Source of the DNA: Comamonadaceae bacterium
Lineage (GTDB): Bacteria > Pseudomonadota > Gammaproteobacteria > Burkholderiales > Burkholderiaceae_C
NCBI GenBank assembly: GCA_947478935.1
Contig: CANJXV010000015.1
Span: 1 to 19,239, forward strand
Length of the DNA: 19,239 nt
Reading direction: 5' to 3'
The number at the start of each line of letters is the position of its first letter. Position 1 is the stretch's first letter. The notes below the pieces were generated by a model that was not told the DNA's origin, ran no database searches, and worked only from the letters and a program-made list of their open reading frames with translations. Shown here one piece after another: positions 7,942 through 14,546 of this stretch. A program made the position numbers and the translations under genes.

Positions 7942-8604
7942 ATGAACCTTGCCAATATCGCCCAAGCCCGCTTCAATATGATTGAGCAGCAAATCAGGCC
8001 CTGGAATGTGCTCGATGCCGAGGTGCTGAACCTGCTGGCCGATGTGCGGCGCGAGGAGTTTGTACCGCCGGCGCACCAGGCCTTGGCCTTTGCCGATCTG
8101 GAAGTACCCTTGGGTCAGGGCCAATACATGCTGGCACCGCGTCTGGAAGCGCGCATGCTGCAAGACCTCCAAGTCCAGCCCCATGAAAAAGTACTCGAGA
8201 TCGGCACTGGCTCTGGCTATATGGCTGCCCTACTAGGACGCCGTGCACACAGCGTGCTCAGCCTGGAGCGCATCCCCGAACTGGCCGACCGCGCGCGCGC
8301 CCATCTACAACAAGCTGGTCTGCACAATGTGGAAGTACGCGTCGCTGATGGCTCGCAAGCCCTGAGTGGCCTGGGAAAATTTAATGCTATCGTGCTCAGT
8401 GGTTCGGTGCCCCAAGTGCCGCAGCATCTGTTGGATTTACTGGAGGTGGGCGGACGACTGATTGCCATTGTGGGCGACGAACCCATTATGTCGGCGCAAC
8501 TGATTACCCGCGTGAGCGAGACCGCCTTGCGCAGTACCACACCTTGGGATGTCAATGCACCGCGTCTGCACGGTTTTACCGAAATTTCGCAGTTTCACTT
8601 TTAA
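7942..8604 (+). CDS. PCMT-like SAM-dependent methyltransferase, probably not a true isoaspartate repair enzyme
   Basis: The 220-residue protein belongs to the protein-L-isoaspartate O-methyltransferase family. The SAM-binding motif I VLEIGTGSGY is at 84-93, followed by a Glu-ending strand (SLERI, 107-111) and a later GGRLIAIVG strand. True Pcm enzymes such as that of E. coli have GQGQTISQPYMVAR before motif I. Here the block reads GQGQYMLAPRLEAR (58-71), so the Thr, Ser and Gln of the TxSQP substrate motif are replaced by Tyr62, Leu64 and Ala65. SAM binding is probably kept, but isoaspartyl methylation is doubtful. The gene lies just upstream of the rhodanese and tolC, an arrangement I associate with Burkholderiales, where it is often labelled Pcm. 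Spacing is 23 bases from the pump gene and 18 to the next, so one transcript is likely. The real substrate is unknown. Confidence 0.88.
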   Translation: MNLANIAQARFNMIEQQIRPWNVLDAEVLNLLADVRREEFVPPAHQALAFADLEVPLGQGQYMLAPRLEARMLQDLQVQPHEKVLEIGTGSGYMAALLGRRAHSVLSLERIPELADRARAHLQQAGLHNVEVRVADGSQALSGLGKFNAIVLSGSVPQVPQHLLDLLEVGGRLIAIVGDEPIMSAQLITRVSETALRSTTPWDVNAPRLHGFTEISQFHF

Positions 8605-8622
8605 AGCACTACCCGCCCAACG

Positions 8623-8976
8623 ATGATTGCACAAGTCCGCCCCGCTGATTTCGCCGCTTGGCTGGCCGCAGTCGGTCAATCGCATCCGCTGGACGCGCCC
8701 TTGGTACTGGATGTGCGCGAGCCCTATGAGCTGGGCTGGGCGCAGTTGGAACATGGCGCCGGCTTTCGCGTACTGGCAATCCCCATGGGTGATGTCCCGG
8801 GACGCTTGGCTGAACTGGATCCTGACCAGCCCATTGCCTGCCTATGCCACCATGGGGTGCGCAGTATGCAAGTGGCTCGTTTTCTTGCCAGCAATGGTTT
8901 TGGCCATGTGGTCAATATCGACGGCGGCATTGACGCCTGGTCCACCCAGCTCGATAGCGCAATTGCGCGTTATTGA
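8623..8976 (+). CDS. Single-domain rhodanese-like sulfurtransferase
   Basis: A 117-residue single rhodanese domain, about the length of GlpE/PspE-type proteins. It has the N-terminal DVREPYEL block (30-37) and an active-site loop CHHGVRS with the persulfide-carrying Cys75; a second cysteine, Cys73, lies two residues before it. The C-terminal block VVNIDGGIDAWS ends the fold. There is no signal peptide, so it is cytoplasmic. Such proteins move sulfane sulfur from a donor to an acceptor such as thioredoxin or cyanide; the in vivo partner is not known. It sits 18 bases after the PCMT-like gene and before tolC. No clear Shine-Dalgarno sequence precedes the ATG at 8623, so its translation may depend on the upstream gene. 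Confidence 0.92.
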   Translation: MIAQVRPADFAAWLAAVGQSHPLDAPLVLDVREPYELGWAQLEHGAGFRVLAIPMGDVPGRLAELDPDQPIACLCHHGVRSMQVARFLASNGFGHVVNIDGGIDAWSTQLDSAIARY

Positions 8977-9048
8977 CGCGGTAACAATTTTCGTTGACAA
9001 ATGCTACCCGGCCCAAAAAACTTCTATTTAATGACCGAGAAACTGCCC

Positions 9049-10362
9049 ATGACACAACAACTTCCTCTCTTGCGTTTGCGCCCTCTTGTACTGTTGATGG
9101 CTATCGGCCTGGCTGGTGCGGCACAAGCCCAAAGCCTGGTGGACTTGTATTCAGCAGCGCGTGACTTTGACGCGACTTACCAGTCTGCCAAGGCGCAAAA
9201 TGAGGCCAATTTGTACAAAGCCGACCAGACCATGGCTTTAATCTTGCCCAAGGTCGGTATCAATGCCACCTGGAGCGCTGGCCTGGCGCAAGCAGACCGC
9301 ACCTTTAACAACAACACCATGACCCTGGATGCAAGCCAGGCCGTTTACCGCCCCGCAGATGAAGCCAGCTTTGCGCAAAGCCGCAAAGCCGTGCAGCAAG
9401 CTGCCAGCGCCTTGCAAACCGCCGAGCAAGAACTTATCTTGCGCCTGAGCCAGGCCTACTTTGACGTGCTGGCCTCGACCGACAGCCTAGAGTTTGTGAA
9501 AGCCCAAAAAGTCGCGGTACAGGAGCAACTGGCTGCGGCCAAGCGCAATTTTGAAGTCGGCACCTCCACCATCACCGATGCGCGCGAAGCGCAAGCCCGC
9601 TTTGACCTGGTGCTAGCCCAAGAGATCGCTGCGGAAAATGATTTGCGCGTCAAAACTTTGGCGCTGGCGCAATTGGTCGGCAAACCGGACGTCAAACCGC
9701 TGGCGGTCGCCCCTGGTTTTAATCTGTCCGAGTTTTCGCCCGCCGACATGAACGAGTGGCTCACTATCGGTCAAACCGAGCACCCCTCCATCCGTCAGCT
9801 CAACCTAGCGCTGGAAGTGGCCCGACTGGAAACCCAAAAGGCCAATGCAGGCAATATGCCCACGGTGGATCTGGTGGCCCGCTACCAGACCACCACCAAT
9901 AACGGAAGTGTGGCCTCGCCCCTGTTCGCAGGGTCCAATGCCTACACACTAGGTTTCAATGTCAATCTGCCTTTGTTTGCTGGCTACTCGATACAAAACC
10001 GGGTGAAGGAAACCCTGTCCCTTGAAGAGAAGGCGCGCGCTGATCTGGAAGCTGCGCAACGCAATGTGGCACAGGCCACGCGCGCAGCCTTTATGGGTGT
10101 GGATTCGGCACTCGGACAGGTGCGGGCCTATGAAGCGGCTGCCATCTCCAGCCAAAGCGCGCTCGATGCCAACAAACTCGGTTACCAGGTGGGTGTACGT
10201 ATCAACATCGACGTGCTCAATTCCCAAAGCCAGTTGTATGACACCAAGGCCAAGTTGTCCAAATCGCGCTATGACGTCTTGATGGGCAACCTCAAACTGC
10301 GCCAAGCCAGCGGCATCCTTAAATCGGCTGATCTACAAGCTATCAACGCACTGCTGCGCTAA
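9049..10362 (+). CDS. tolC: TolC-family outer-membrane efflux channel
   Basis: This 437-residue product forms the outer-membrane channel and periplasmic tunnel used by RND pumps and type I secretion. From ATG 9049 the N terminus is a good signal peptide: hydrophobic LVLLMAIGLAGAAQA, with cleavage expected after AQAQ before SLVDLY. Earlier in-frame ATGs at 9001 and 9031 would add 16 or 6 residues before it; GAGAAA-like GAGAAA (9037-9042) lies 6 bases before 9049, which decided the choice, though not firmly. The body shows the TolC pattern of two similar halves, each with long heptad-rich helices (for example 'AQSRKAVQQAASALQTAEQ' and 'EARFDLVLAQ'-like segments). With the RND genes upstream it could complete the tripartite pump, and it may also serve other exporters. 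It converges with waaA. Confidence 0.93.
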   Translation: MTQQLPLLRLRPLVLLMAIGLAGAAQAQSLVDLYSAARDFDATYQSAKAQNEANLYKADQTMALILPKVGINATWSAGLAQADRTFNNNTMTLDASQAVYRPADEASFAQSRKAVQQAASALQTAEQELILRLSQAYFDVLASTDSLEFVKAQKVAVQEQLAAAKRNFEVGTSTITDAREAQARFDLVLAQEIAAENDLRVKTLALAQLVGKPDVKPLAVAPGFNLSEFSPADMNEWLTIGQTEHPSIRQLNLALEVARLETQKANAGNMPTVDLVARYQTTTNNGSVASPLFAGSNAYTLGFNVNLPLFAGYSIQNRVKETLSLEEKARADLEAAQRNVAQATRAAFMGVDSALGQVRAYEAAAISSQSALDANKLGYQVGVRINIDVLNSQSQLYDTKAKLSKSRYDVLMGNLKLRQASGILKSADLQAINALLR

Positions 10363-10371
10363 GCAAGTCCG

Positions 10372-10387
10372 GCGTGCGCTGGCACGC
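10372..10387. terminator. Candidate hairpin between convergent tolC and waaA
   Basis: GCGTGC (10372-10377) and GCACGC (10382-10387) form a perfect 6-base GC-rich stem with a 4-base loop, 9 bases after the tolC stop and 33 bases beyond the waaA stop. A longer outer pairing GCAAG/CTTGC flanks it. It has no T-run on either side, so it is not a classic intrinsic terminator. Its place between convergent genes supports a transcript-end role. Confidence 0.4.
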
Positions 10388-10420
10388 TGGTGCGCACCTT
10401 GCCATCACTTAACACCTGGC

Positions 10421-11749
10421 CTATGCGCCTCGTTGCCAAAGCGAATCCAGGGCCTTGCTCAAACGCAGTGCGGCGCCCCGATGGGTCTGGGCAAAAGCCC
10501 ATGCTGCGCTACTTGAGGCCTCCAAGGCCACTGGATCTTGCAGCATGTGCATAGCCGCTTGCATCGCCGATGCCATATCAGGCCTTACCAGAGCGGCTCC
10601 TGCCTCTTGGGCCATTTCAGCGGCTTGCGCAAAATTAAAAGTATGCGGACCCATGACTACCGCACAACGGCAGGCGGCAGCCTCTATCAAATTTTGCCCA
10701 CCCAGTGGCGCAAAGCTGCCACCCAGCAAGGCGACATCGGCTAGGCCGTAGTAAAAAGCCATCTCACCCAGCGTGTCGCCCAGCCAGACGTCTGCCTCAG
10801 AAAACATGGCCCCATCGACCGAACGACGCGCCACCGTTAAACCTGCCGATTGCAACAAAGCGGCTACCGCGTCAAAACGCTGCGGATGGCGTGGCACGAT
10901 CAGCCACTGCACGCGCTCTCCAGCCTGCCCGCTTTCGCGTGCACTGCGCAAAGCATCGAGCCACATCTGCTCTTCACCTTCGCGGCTCACCGCCAGCATC
11001 AAAACCGGGCGTAATTGCACTTGGCGGGCCGCTTGGCCTTGGCTCCACAATGCCAAGTCAGGCTCCATGTCAAATTTGATATTGCCGGTCGGCGCATGCG
11101 GCTTCACACCCAGCGCACGAAAACGATTCGACTGGTCAACATCTTGCGGCCAGACACCGGCCAGGCTTTGATAGGCCGGCTCCGCCAGCCAACGCAAGCG
11201 CTGCGCGCGCCGCAACGAGTGCGCACTGAGGCGCGCATTGACGAGGCACAGCGGTACGGATAGCTGGGCGCAAGCATGAACCAAGTTAGGCCAGATTTCG
11301 GTGTCCACCAACAAACCCATACGCGGTTTGAAACGCTGCACAAAACGGCGCGTGGCACCCGGTGTGTCCCAAGGCTGCCAGACTTGCAAATCCCCTTCTT
11401 GTAGCAAGTCAGCGCCCGCCTCAAGCCCCGTGGCCGTGCCATGCGTCAGCAACAAACGCATACCGGGCCATTGCACACGCAACAAGGCAATTAAGGCCCC
11501 GATAGCGCGTGTCTCGCCCAGCGATACCGAATGCACCCATAACACTGGGCCCGCTTGCAAAGCGGCTGCGCCGTAATACCCGAAACGCTGCTCCACCAAT
11601 TGCGCATAGGCCGGTTCACTGCGGGCACGGCGGCGCAGCTTCCAGCGCAGCGCTGGCTGCAAGACCACCATCAAAGCGCTGTACAGCAGATGCACCAGGC
11701 TTTGAAACGCGGGCCAGCGTACAGGTGGTTTCCTATCCATCTCGCTCAT
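10421..11749 (-). CDS. waaA: 3-deoxy-D-manno-octulosonic acid (Kdo) transferase WaaA
   Basis: WaaA adds Kdo from CMP-Kdo to lipid A at the inner face of the inner membrane, the first step of lipopolysaccharide core assembly. The 442-residue product has an N-terminal membrane-anchor segment (about 18-34). Its glycosyltransferase N-domain carries HSVSLGETRA with the catalytic-type Glu79. Further family blocks are TEIWPNLVHAC, VNARLS, TGNIKFDM and, in the C-domain, LGDTLGEMAFYYGLADVALLGGSF and GGQNLIEAAA. The chosen ATG at 11749 overlaps the waaC stop by 4 bases (ATGA). A further upstream start at 11803 would extend 54 bases into waaC and gives an unlikely leader. Whether it adds one or two Kdo residues cannot be read from the sequence. 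It is the last gene of the mutase-waaC-waaA run. Confidence 0.95.
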   Translation of the reverse strand: MSEMDRKPPVRWPAFQSLVHLLYSALMVVLQPALRWKLRRRARSEPAYAQLVEQRFGYYGAAALQAGPVLWVHSVSLGETRAIGALIALLRVQWPGMRLLLTHGTATGLEAGADLLQEGDLQVWQPWDTPGATRRFVQRFKPRMGLLVDTEIWPNLVHACAQLSVPLCLVNARLSAHSLRRAQRLRWLAEPAYQSLAGVWPQDVDQSNRFRALGVKPHAPTGNIKFDMEPDLALWSQGQAARQVQLRPVLMLAVSREGEEQMWLDALRSARESGQAGERVQWLIVPRHPQRFDAVAALLQSAGLTVARRSVDGAMFSEADVWLGDTLGEMAFYYGLADVALLGGSFAPLGGQNLIEAAACRCAVVMGPHTFNFAQAAEMAQEAGAALVRPDMASAMQAAMHMLQDPVALEASSSAAWAFAQTHRGAALRLSKALDSLWQRGA

Positions 11750-12756
11750 GCGCGCACCGCGCCCCGATGCGATGCCGCTATTACCGCTTGCCAGCGGTCC
11801 CACACCTGGGCCACGTCTGGCGCTTGCGCACCGCCCACCACCGTTTGGTAGTCGCGTCCGACTGGCCCTGCGCGCCAGGCGCGGTCCTGGCTAAAGATCT
11901 GCACATGCGGTAAGTCCAGCGCCACTGCCAAATGGCTTAATCCGGAGTCGACGCCAATGACTCCGGAGCTGGCAGCCATGCGACAGGCTAGCGCATCCAA
12001 GCTTAGCGCCGGCCAGACACACGCCGCAGGGCCAAGGCTCTGCGCAAGCGCCTGCACCCGCTCCAGTTCCCGCAGCCCCGCGTGCGGTAAACCCACTGAA
12101 AAACCCTCGGCGACAAGCTGGCGAGCCAGCGCCAACCAATGGGCGTCCGGCCATTCGTTGTCTGTGCGCGTGGTGCCATGCGCGAGCACCACTTCGGGCA
12201 TGTCGTTGACCACTTGGGGCTGCGTTGCGAAACGCCAGCCATAGCGGGCAGGCAATTGCACTAGCGGCATGTGGCTGTAACCCAATGCCTGCGCCGCGAG
12301 TAAGCGATAACGCGCGACCGCATGAATACGCTGCGGCATAGGCACACTGCGCTGTAAAAGGTAGCGTACCGGCCACTCGTAAGAACAGGCATCACTGCCA
12401 TTGGCATAGGTCGTGCTAAACCCGCCAGAGGCCAGGCGGGCGGCACGCCCCACCCAAGCCGACTTGATGAGACCTTGAAAGTCAATGACCGCGTCATAAG
12501 CGTCCTGGCGCAAGCGCGCATAAAACAGTCGACGCTCAGCGCGCGTAGCCGCGCTGAAATAAGACTTGCGCCAACGCCTCTGGCCAACCGGTATCACAGC
12601 GTGCACACCGTGCGCCATTTGGACTAAGGGTGCAAAGGCTTCTTCGACCACCCAATCAATTTGCGCGTTGGGAAAAACCTCCAGCACATCGGGCAACACT
12701 GCCATCGTCTGAATGACATCGCCCAGCGAGGACAACTTAACAATGAGAATGCGCAT
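11746..12756 (-). CDS. waaC: Lipopolysaccharide heptosyltransferase I WaaC
   Basis: WaaC transfers the first L-glycero-D-manno-heptose from ADP-heptose to Kdo of the lipopolysaccharide inner core, on the cytoplasmic side of the inner membrane. The 336-residue protein is a GT9-family (GT-B fold) enzyme of normal length. Its N terminus MRILIVKLSSLGDVIQTMAVLPD includes Asp13, matching the catalytic Asp of the family's KxSSLGD motif. Other family blocks are IDWVVEEAFAPL, VIDFQGLIKSAWVGR, HGTTRTDNEWP and, for ADP-heptose binding, IGVDSGLSHLAVAL. It starts 30 bases after the mutase gene and its stop overlaps waaA by 4 bases, so the three form an LPS gene set. No Shine-Dalgarno sequence is evident before the ATG. 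Confidence 0.95.
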   Translation of the reverse strand: MRILIVKLSSLGDVIQTMAVLPDVLEVFPNAQIDWVVEEAFAPLVQMAHGVHAVIPVGQRRWRKSYFSAATRAERRLFYARLRQDAYDAVIDFQGLIKSAWVGRAARLASGGFSTTYANGSDACSYEWPVRYLLQRSVPMPQRIHAVARYRLLAAQALGYSHMPLVQLPARYGWRFATQPQVVNDMPEVVLAHGTTRTDNEWPDAHWLALARQLVAEGFSVGLPHAGLRELERVQALAQSLGPAACVWPALSLDALACRMAASSGVIGVDSGLSHLAVALDLPHVQIFSQDRAWRAGPVGRDYQTVVGGAQAPDVAQVWDRWQAVIAASHRGAVRA

Positions 12757-12786
12757 GAAGAAAATTGCGGAACAAGGCCCTAGCAG

Positions 12787-14169
12787 TCAATGCGCTGCCT
12801 CTTGAAACTGGGCATCGGGCTTGACGCTGCGCAGCAATGCCATCATGACCTCCTGAATGCGCGCGAGCGCCGCCGCATCGTGCCCTTCAAAGCGCAACAC
12901 CAGCACCGGCGTGGTGTTGGAGGCACGCACCAGACCAAAGCCATCGGGCCAATCCACGCGTACGCCGTCAATGGTGGTGCAAACCGCCGGGGCCGCAAAG
13001 TCTGCAGCCGCAATCAATTGCTCCACGACCGCATGCGGTTCGCCTTCCTTACAAGGTACATTGAGTTCAGGGGTGGAGAAGCTGGTAGGCAGTGCATGCA
13101 ACAAAGCATTGGAGTCGGCCACGCGGCTGACGATTTCCAGCAAACGGCAGCCCGCATAGGTGCCGTCGTCAAAGCCAAACCAGCGCTCTTTAAAGAAGAT
13201 ATGGCCGCTCATTTCGCCACCTAGCGGTGAATCGATCTCGCGCATTTTGGCTTTGATCAAAGAGTGGCCTGTCTTGAACATCAGCGGCTTACCGCCGGCT
13301 GCGGCGATCGCTGGCCCTAAGCGTTGTGAGCATTTCACATCAAACACAATCGTTGCGCCGGGTACGCGGCTAAGCACGTCTTGCGCGAACAACATCATTT
13401 GCCGGTCTGGGTAAATATTGCTGCCGTCGCGCGTCACGATGCCTAGACGGTCACCATCGCCATCAAAGGCTAGACCTAGCTCGGCGTCCCCAGCCTGCAA
13501 GGCAGCAATCAGATCGCGCAGGTTTTCGGGCTTGCTCGGGTCCGGGTGGTGGTTGGGAAAGTTGCCATCGACTTCGCTGTACAGCTCGGTGACTTCGCAG
13601 CCTATGGCGCGCAAAATATCTGGCGCGCTGGCCCCGGCGATGCCGTTGCCCGAATCCACCACGATTTTGAGCGGGCGCGCCAACTTGATGTCGCCGACGA
13701 TGCGCGCGCGATAGGCCGGCAGCACATCGGCCTGGGTGCAGCCACCACCGGCTTGTAAGTTCCAACTTTCGTCTTCCATGATGCGGCGCAGAGACTGAAT
13801 TTCTTCACCGTAAATCGCTTTGCTGCCCAATACCATTTTGAAGCCGTTGTAATCTCGAGGATTGTGGCTACCAGTGACCTGAATGCCGCTCTTACACAAA
13901 TTACAGGCCGCAAAGTACAGCATGGGCGTGGTGGCGGGGCCAATGTCGATTACTTGCACACCCGCATCCTGCAAACCTTGCATCAAAGCGCCGGCCAGCA
14001 GCGGGCCACTCAGACGCCCGTCCCGCCCGACCGCTACCGTGCGTTCGCCTTGGCGCATGGCCAGGGTTCCGAAAGCGCGGCCCAAAGCGCGCGCCATGTC
14101 CGCATGCACGGTGGAGGGCACGATGCCCCGGATATCGTAGGCTTTGAAAATGCTGGGGGAAATTTGCAT
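12787..14169 (-). CDS. Phosphomannomutase/phosphoglucomutase (AlgC/PgmB-type)
   Basis: This 460-residue cytoplasmic enzyme interconverts hexose 6-phosphates and hexose 1-phosphates. It thereby feeds sugar nucleotides for LPS, exopolysaccharide and related glycans. All four alpha-D-phosphohexomutase sites are present. The phosphoserine loop TGSHNPRDYNGF has Ser101 as phosphoryl carrier. The metal loop is DGDGD (236-240), the sugar-specificity loop GGEMSGH (317-323) and the phosphate-binding loop RASNTTP (415-421). The GEMSGH form and length match the dual-specificity AlgC-like subfamily rather than GlmM. Common names in this group are algC, manB or pgm; I do not choose one. It lies upstream of waaC in the same direction, 30 bases apart. 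Two small inverted repeats lie 28-54 bases before its ATG, which has no clear Shine-Dalgarno sequence. Confidence 0.94.
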   Translation of the reverse strand: MQISPSIFKAYDIRGIVPSTVHADMARALGRAFGTLAMRQGERTVAVGRDGRLSGPLLAGALMQGLQDAGVQVIDIGPATTPMLYFAACNLCKSGIQVTGSHNPRDYNGFKMVLGSKAIYGEEIQSLRRIMEDESWNLQAGGGCTQADVLPAYRARIVGDIKLARPLKIVVDSGNGIAGASAPDILRAIGCEVTELYSEVDGNFPNHHPDPSKPENLRDLIAALQAGDAELGLAFDGDGDRLGIVTRDGSNIYPDRQMMLFAQDVLSRVPGATIVFDVKCSQRLGPAIAAAGGKPLMFKTGHSLIKAKMREIDSPLGGEMSGHIFFKERWFGFDDGTYAGCRLLEIVSRVADSNALLHALPTSFSTPELNVPCKEGEPHAVVEQLIAAADFAAPAVCTTIDGVRVDWPDGFGLVRASNTTPVLVLRFEGHDAAALARIQEVMMALLRSVKPDAQFQEAAH

Positions 14170-14196
14170 AGTGTTAGCGTGCTTGAGTTTTTAGTA

Positions 14197-14223
14197 GTGT
14201 GCCTAGGTTGCACACCGCGTGTG
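14197..14223. repeat. Two overlapping inverted repeats upstream of the mutase gene
   Basis: GTGTGC (14197-14202) and GCACAC (14210-14215) form one perfect inverted repeat around 7 bases. CACAC (14211-14215) and GTGTG (14219-14223) form another around CGC. They share the middle arm, so two alternative hairpins or regulator sites are possible, 28-54 bases from the mutase ATG. No regulator is known for them. Confidence 0.35.
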
Positions 14224-14363
14224 AATCATTGTAGGAGGGGCATCTTCCAGCCCATGGGAGCGCAAGCCCAACACAATAATCTTCCTTTTGCGCCTAATCT
14301 AAACGTCCTCTTGGTGTTCGCCAGAACAGGCCGATCAGCACGACGAAAGCGCGAGCTGCGGAA

Positions 14364-14379
14364 AGTGCTACCCAGCACT
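14364..14379 (-). terminator. Small hairpin just past the stop of the possible 46-codon ORF
   Basis: AGTGCT (14364-14369) and AGCACT (14374-14379) pair perfectly with a 4-base loop. Read on the minus strand it begins 5 bases after the TGA at 14385-14387 and is followed by TTTCC, a very short T-run. It may be a weak terminator for a minus-strand transcript; the stem is short. Confidence 0.3.
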
Positions 14380-14384
14380 AGGAG

Positions 14385-14525
14385 TCAAAGCGCGGCCGCC
14401 AGATCAGCAAGCTGCGTATGGCCCAGCACGGGACCGATTCCCTGGCGGGCCAGCGTGGACGCCATGCAGCGTTTTGGGCTTCTTTTCCACTGTTTAGGGA
14501 AATAATATACTTGTAATTTATACAT
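14385..14525 (-). CDS. Possible 46-residue small ORF, unrecognised
   Basis: Reading from ATG at 14525 on the minus strand gives 46 residues that start MYKLQVYYFPKQWKRSPKRC and end in an Ala/Leu-rich tail (QLADLAAAL). The first half is basic and aromatic, coded in AT-rich DNA; the second half is coded in GC-rich DNA like the host. The ATG lies inside the perfect palindrome TATACATGTATA, so it would share a control site with the divergent ATPase gene, and a hairpin follows its stop. There is no Shine-Dalgarno sequence. I do not recognise a family, and an ORF of this length can occur by chance. It might also be a fragment of a lost gene. Confidence 0.22.
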   Translation of the reverse strand: MYKLQVYYFPKQWKRSPKRCMASTLARQGIGPVLGHTQLADLAAAL

Positions 14526-14540
14526 GTATATGCTTAAAAT
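14506..14540. promoter_or_regulatory. AT-rich palindromic control region before the DUF4143 ATPase gene
   Basis: TATACATGTATA (14519-14530) is a perfect 12-base palindrome. TATACTTGTA (14506-14515) and TATACATGTA (14519-14528) are near-identical 10-base direct repeats (9 of 10) spaced 13 bases. A possible promoter TTGTAA (14511-14516) / TAAAAT (14535-14540), spacer 18, encloses the palindrome and would start transcription at about the ATG. TATACT (14506-14511) could be an alternative -10 with a longer leader. Repeats of this kind suggest an operator, but no cognate regulator is identified. Confidence 0.45.
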
Positions 14541-14546
14541 GCAAGG

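Larger units (their letters stand above)
14170..14546. other. 377-base divergent intergenic region between the mutase and DUF4143 ATPase genes
   Basis: This is the only gap over 300 bases. From the mutase side it contains two overlapping inverted repeats (14197-14223), a GC-mixed middle part with no recognised gene, a 6-base hairpin (14364-14379), a possible 46-codon minus-strand ORF (14385-14525), and an abrupt AT-rich stretch (14498-14540) with repeats and a palindrome next to the ATPase start. No tRNA, known ncRNA or mobile-element end was recognised. Promoters of both flanking genes must lie here. Confidence 0.7.

Noticed and set aside
8994..9030. Perfect TTGACA (8994-8999) as the -35 of a separate tolC promoter
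   Set aside because: No acceptable -10 lies 16-18 bases downstream; the best T/A-rich match (TATTTA, 9025-9030) is 25 bases away. An internal promoter is possible but not supported.
9001..9048. Longer TolC starting at ATG 9001 or 9031
   Set aside because: The extra residues (MLPGPKNFYLMTEKLP) precede a complete signal peptide and look unlike one; 9049 has a weak but better-placed purine stretch. Not fully excluded.
11750..11803. WaaA start at 11803
   Set aside because: It would overlap waaC by 58 bases and add a Gly/Ser/Arg-rich leader; the ATG at 11749 in an ATGA overlap gives a normal WaaA N terminus.
13864..14505. Plus-strand 213-codon frame overlapping the mutase start and the gap
   Set aside because: Its first half is antisense to the mutase gene, and the remainder has no recognised family or start signal.
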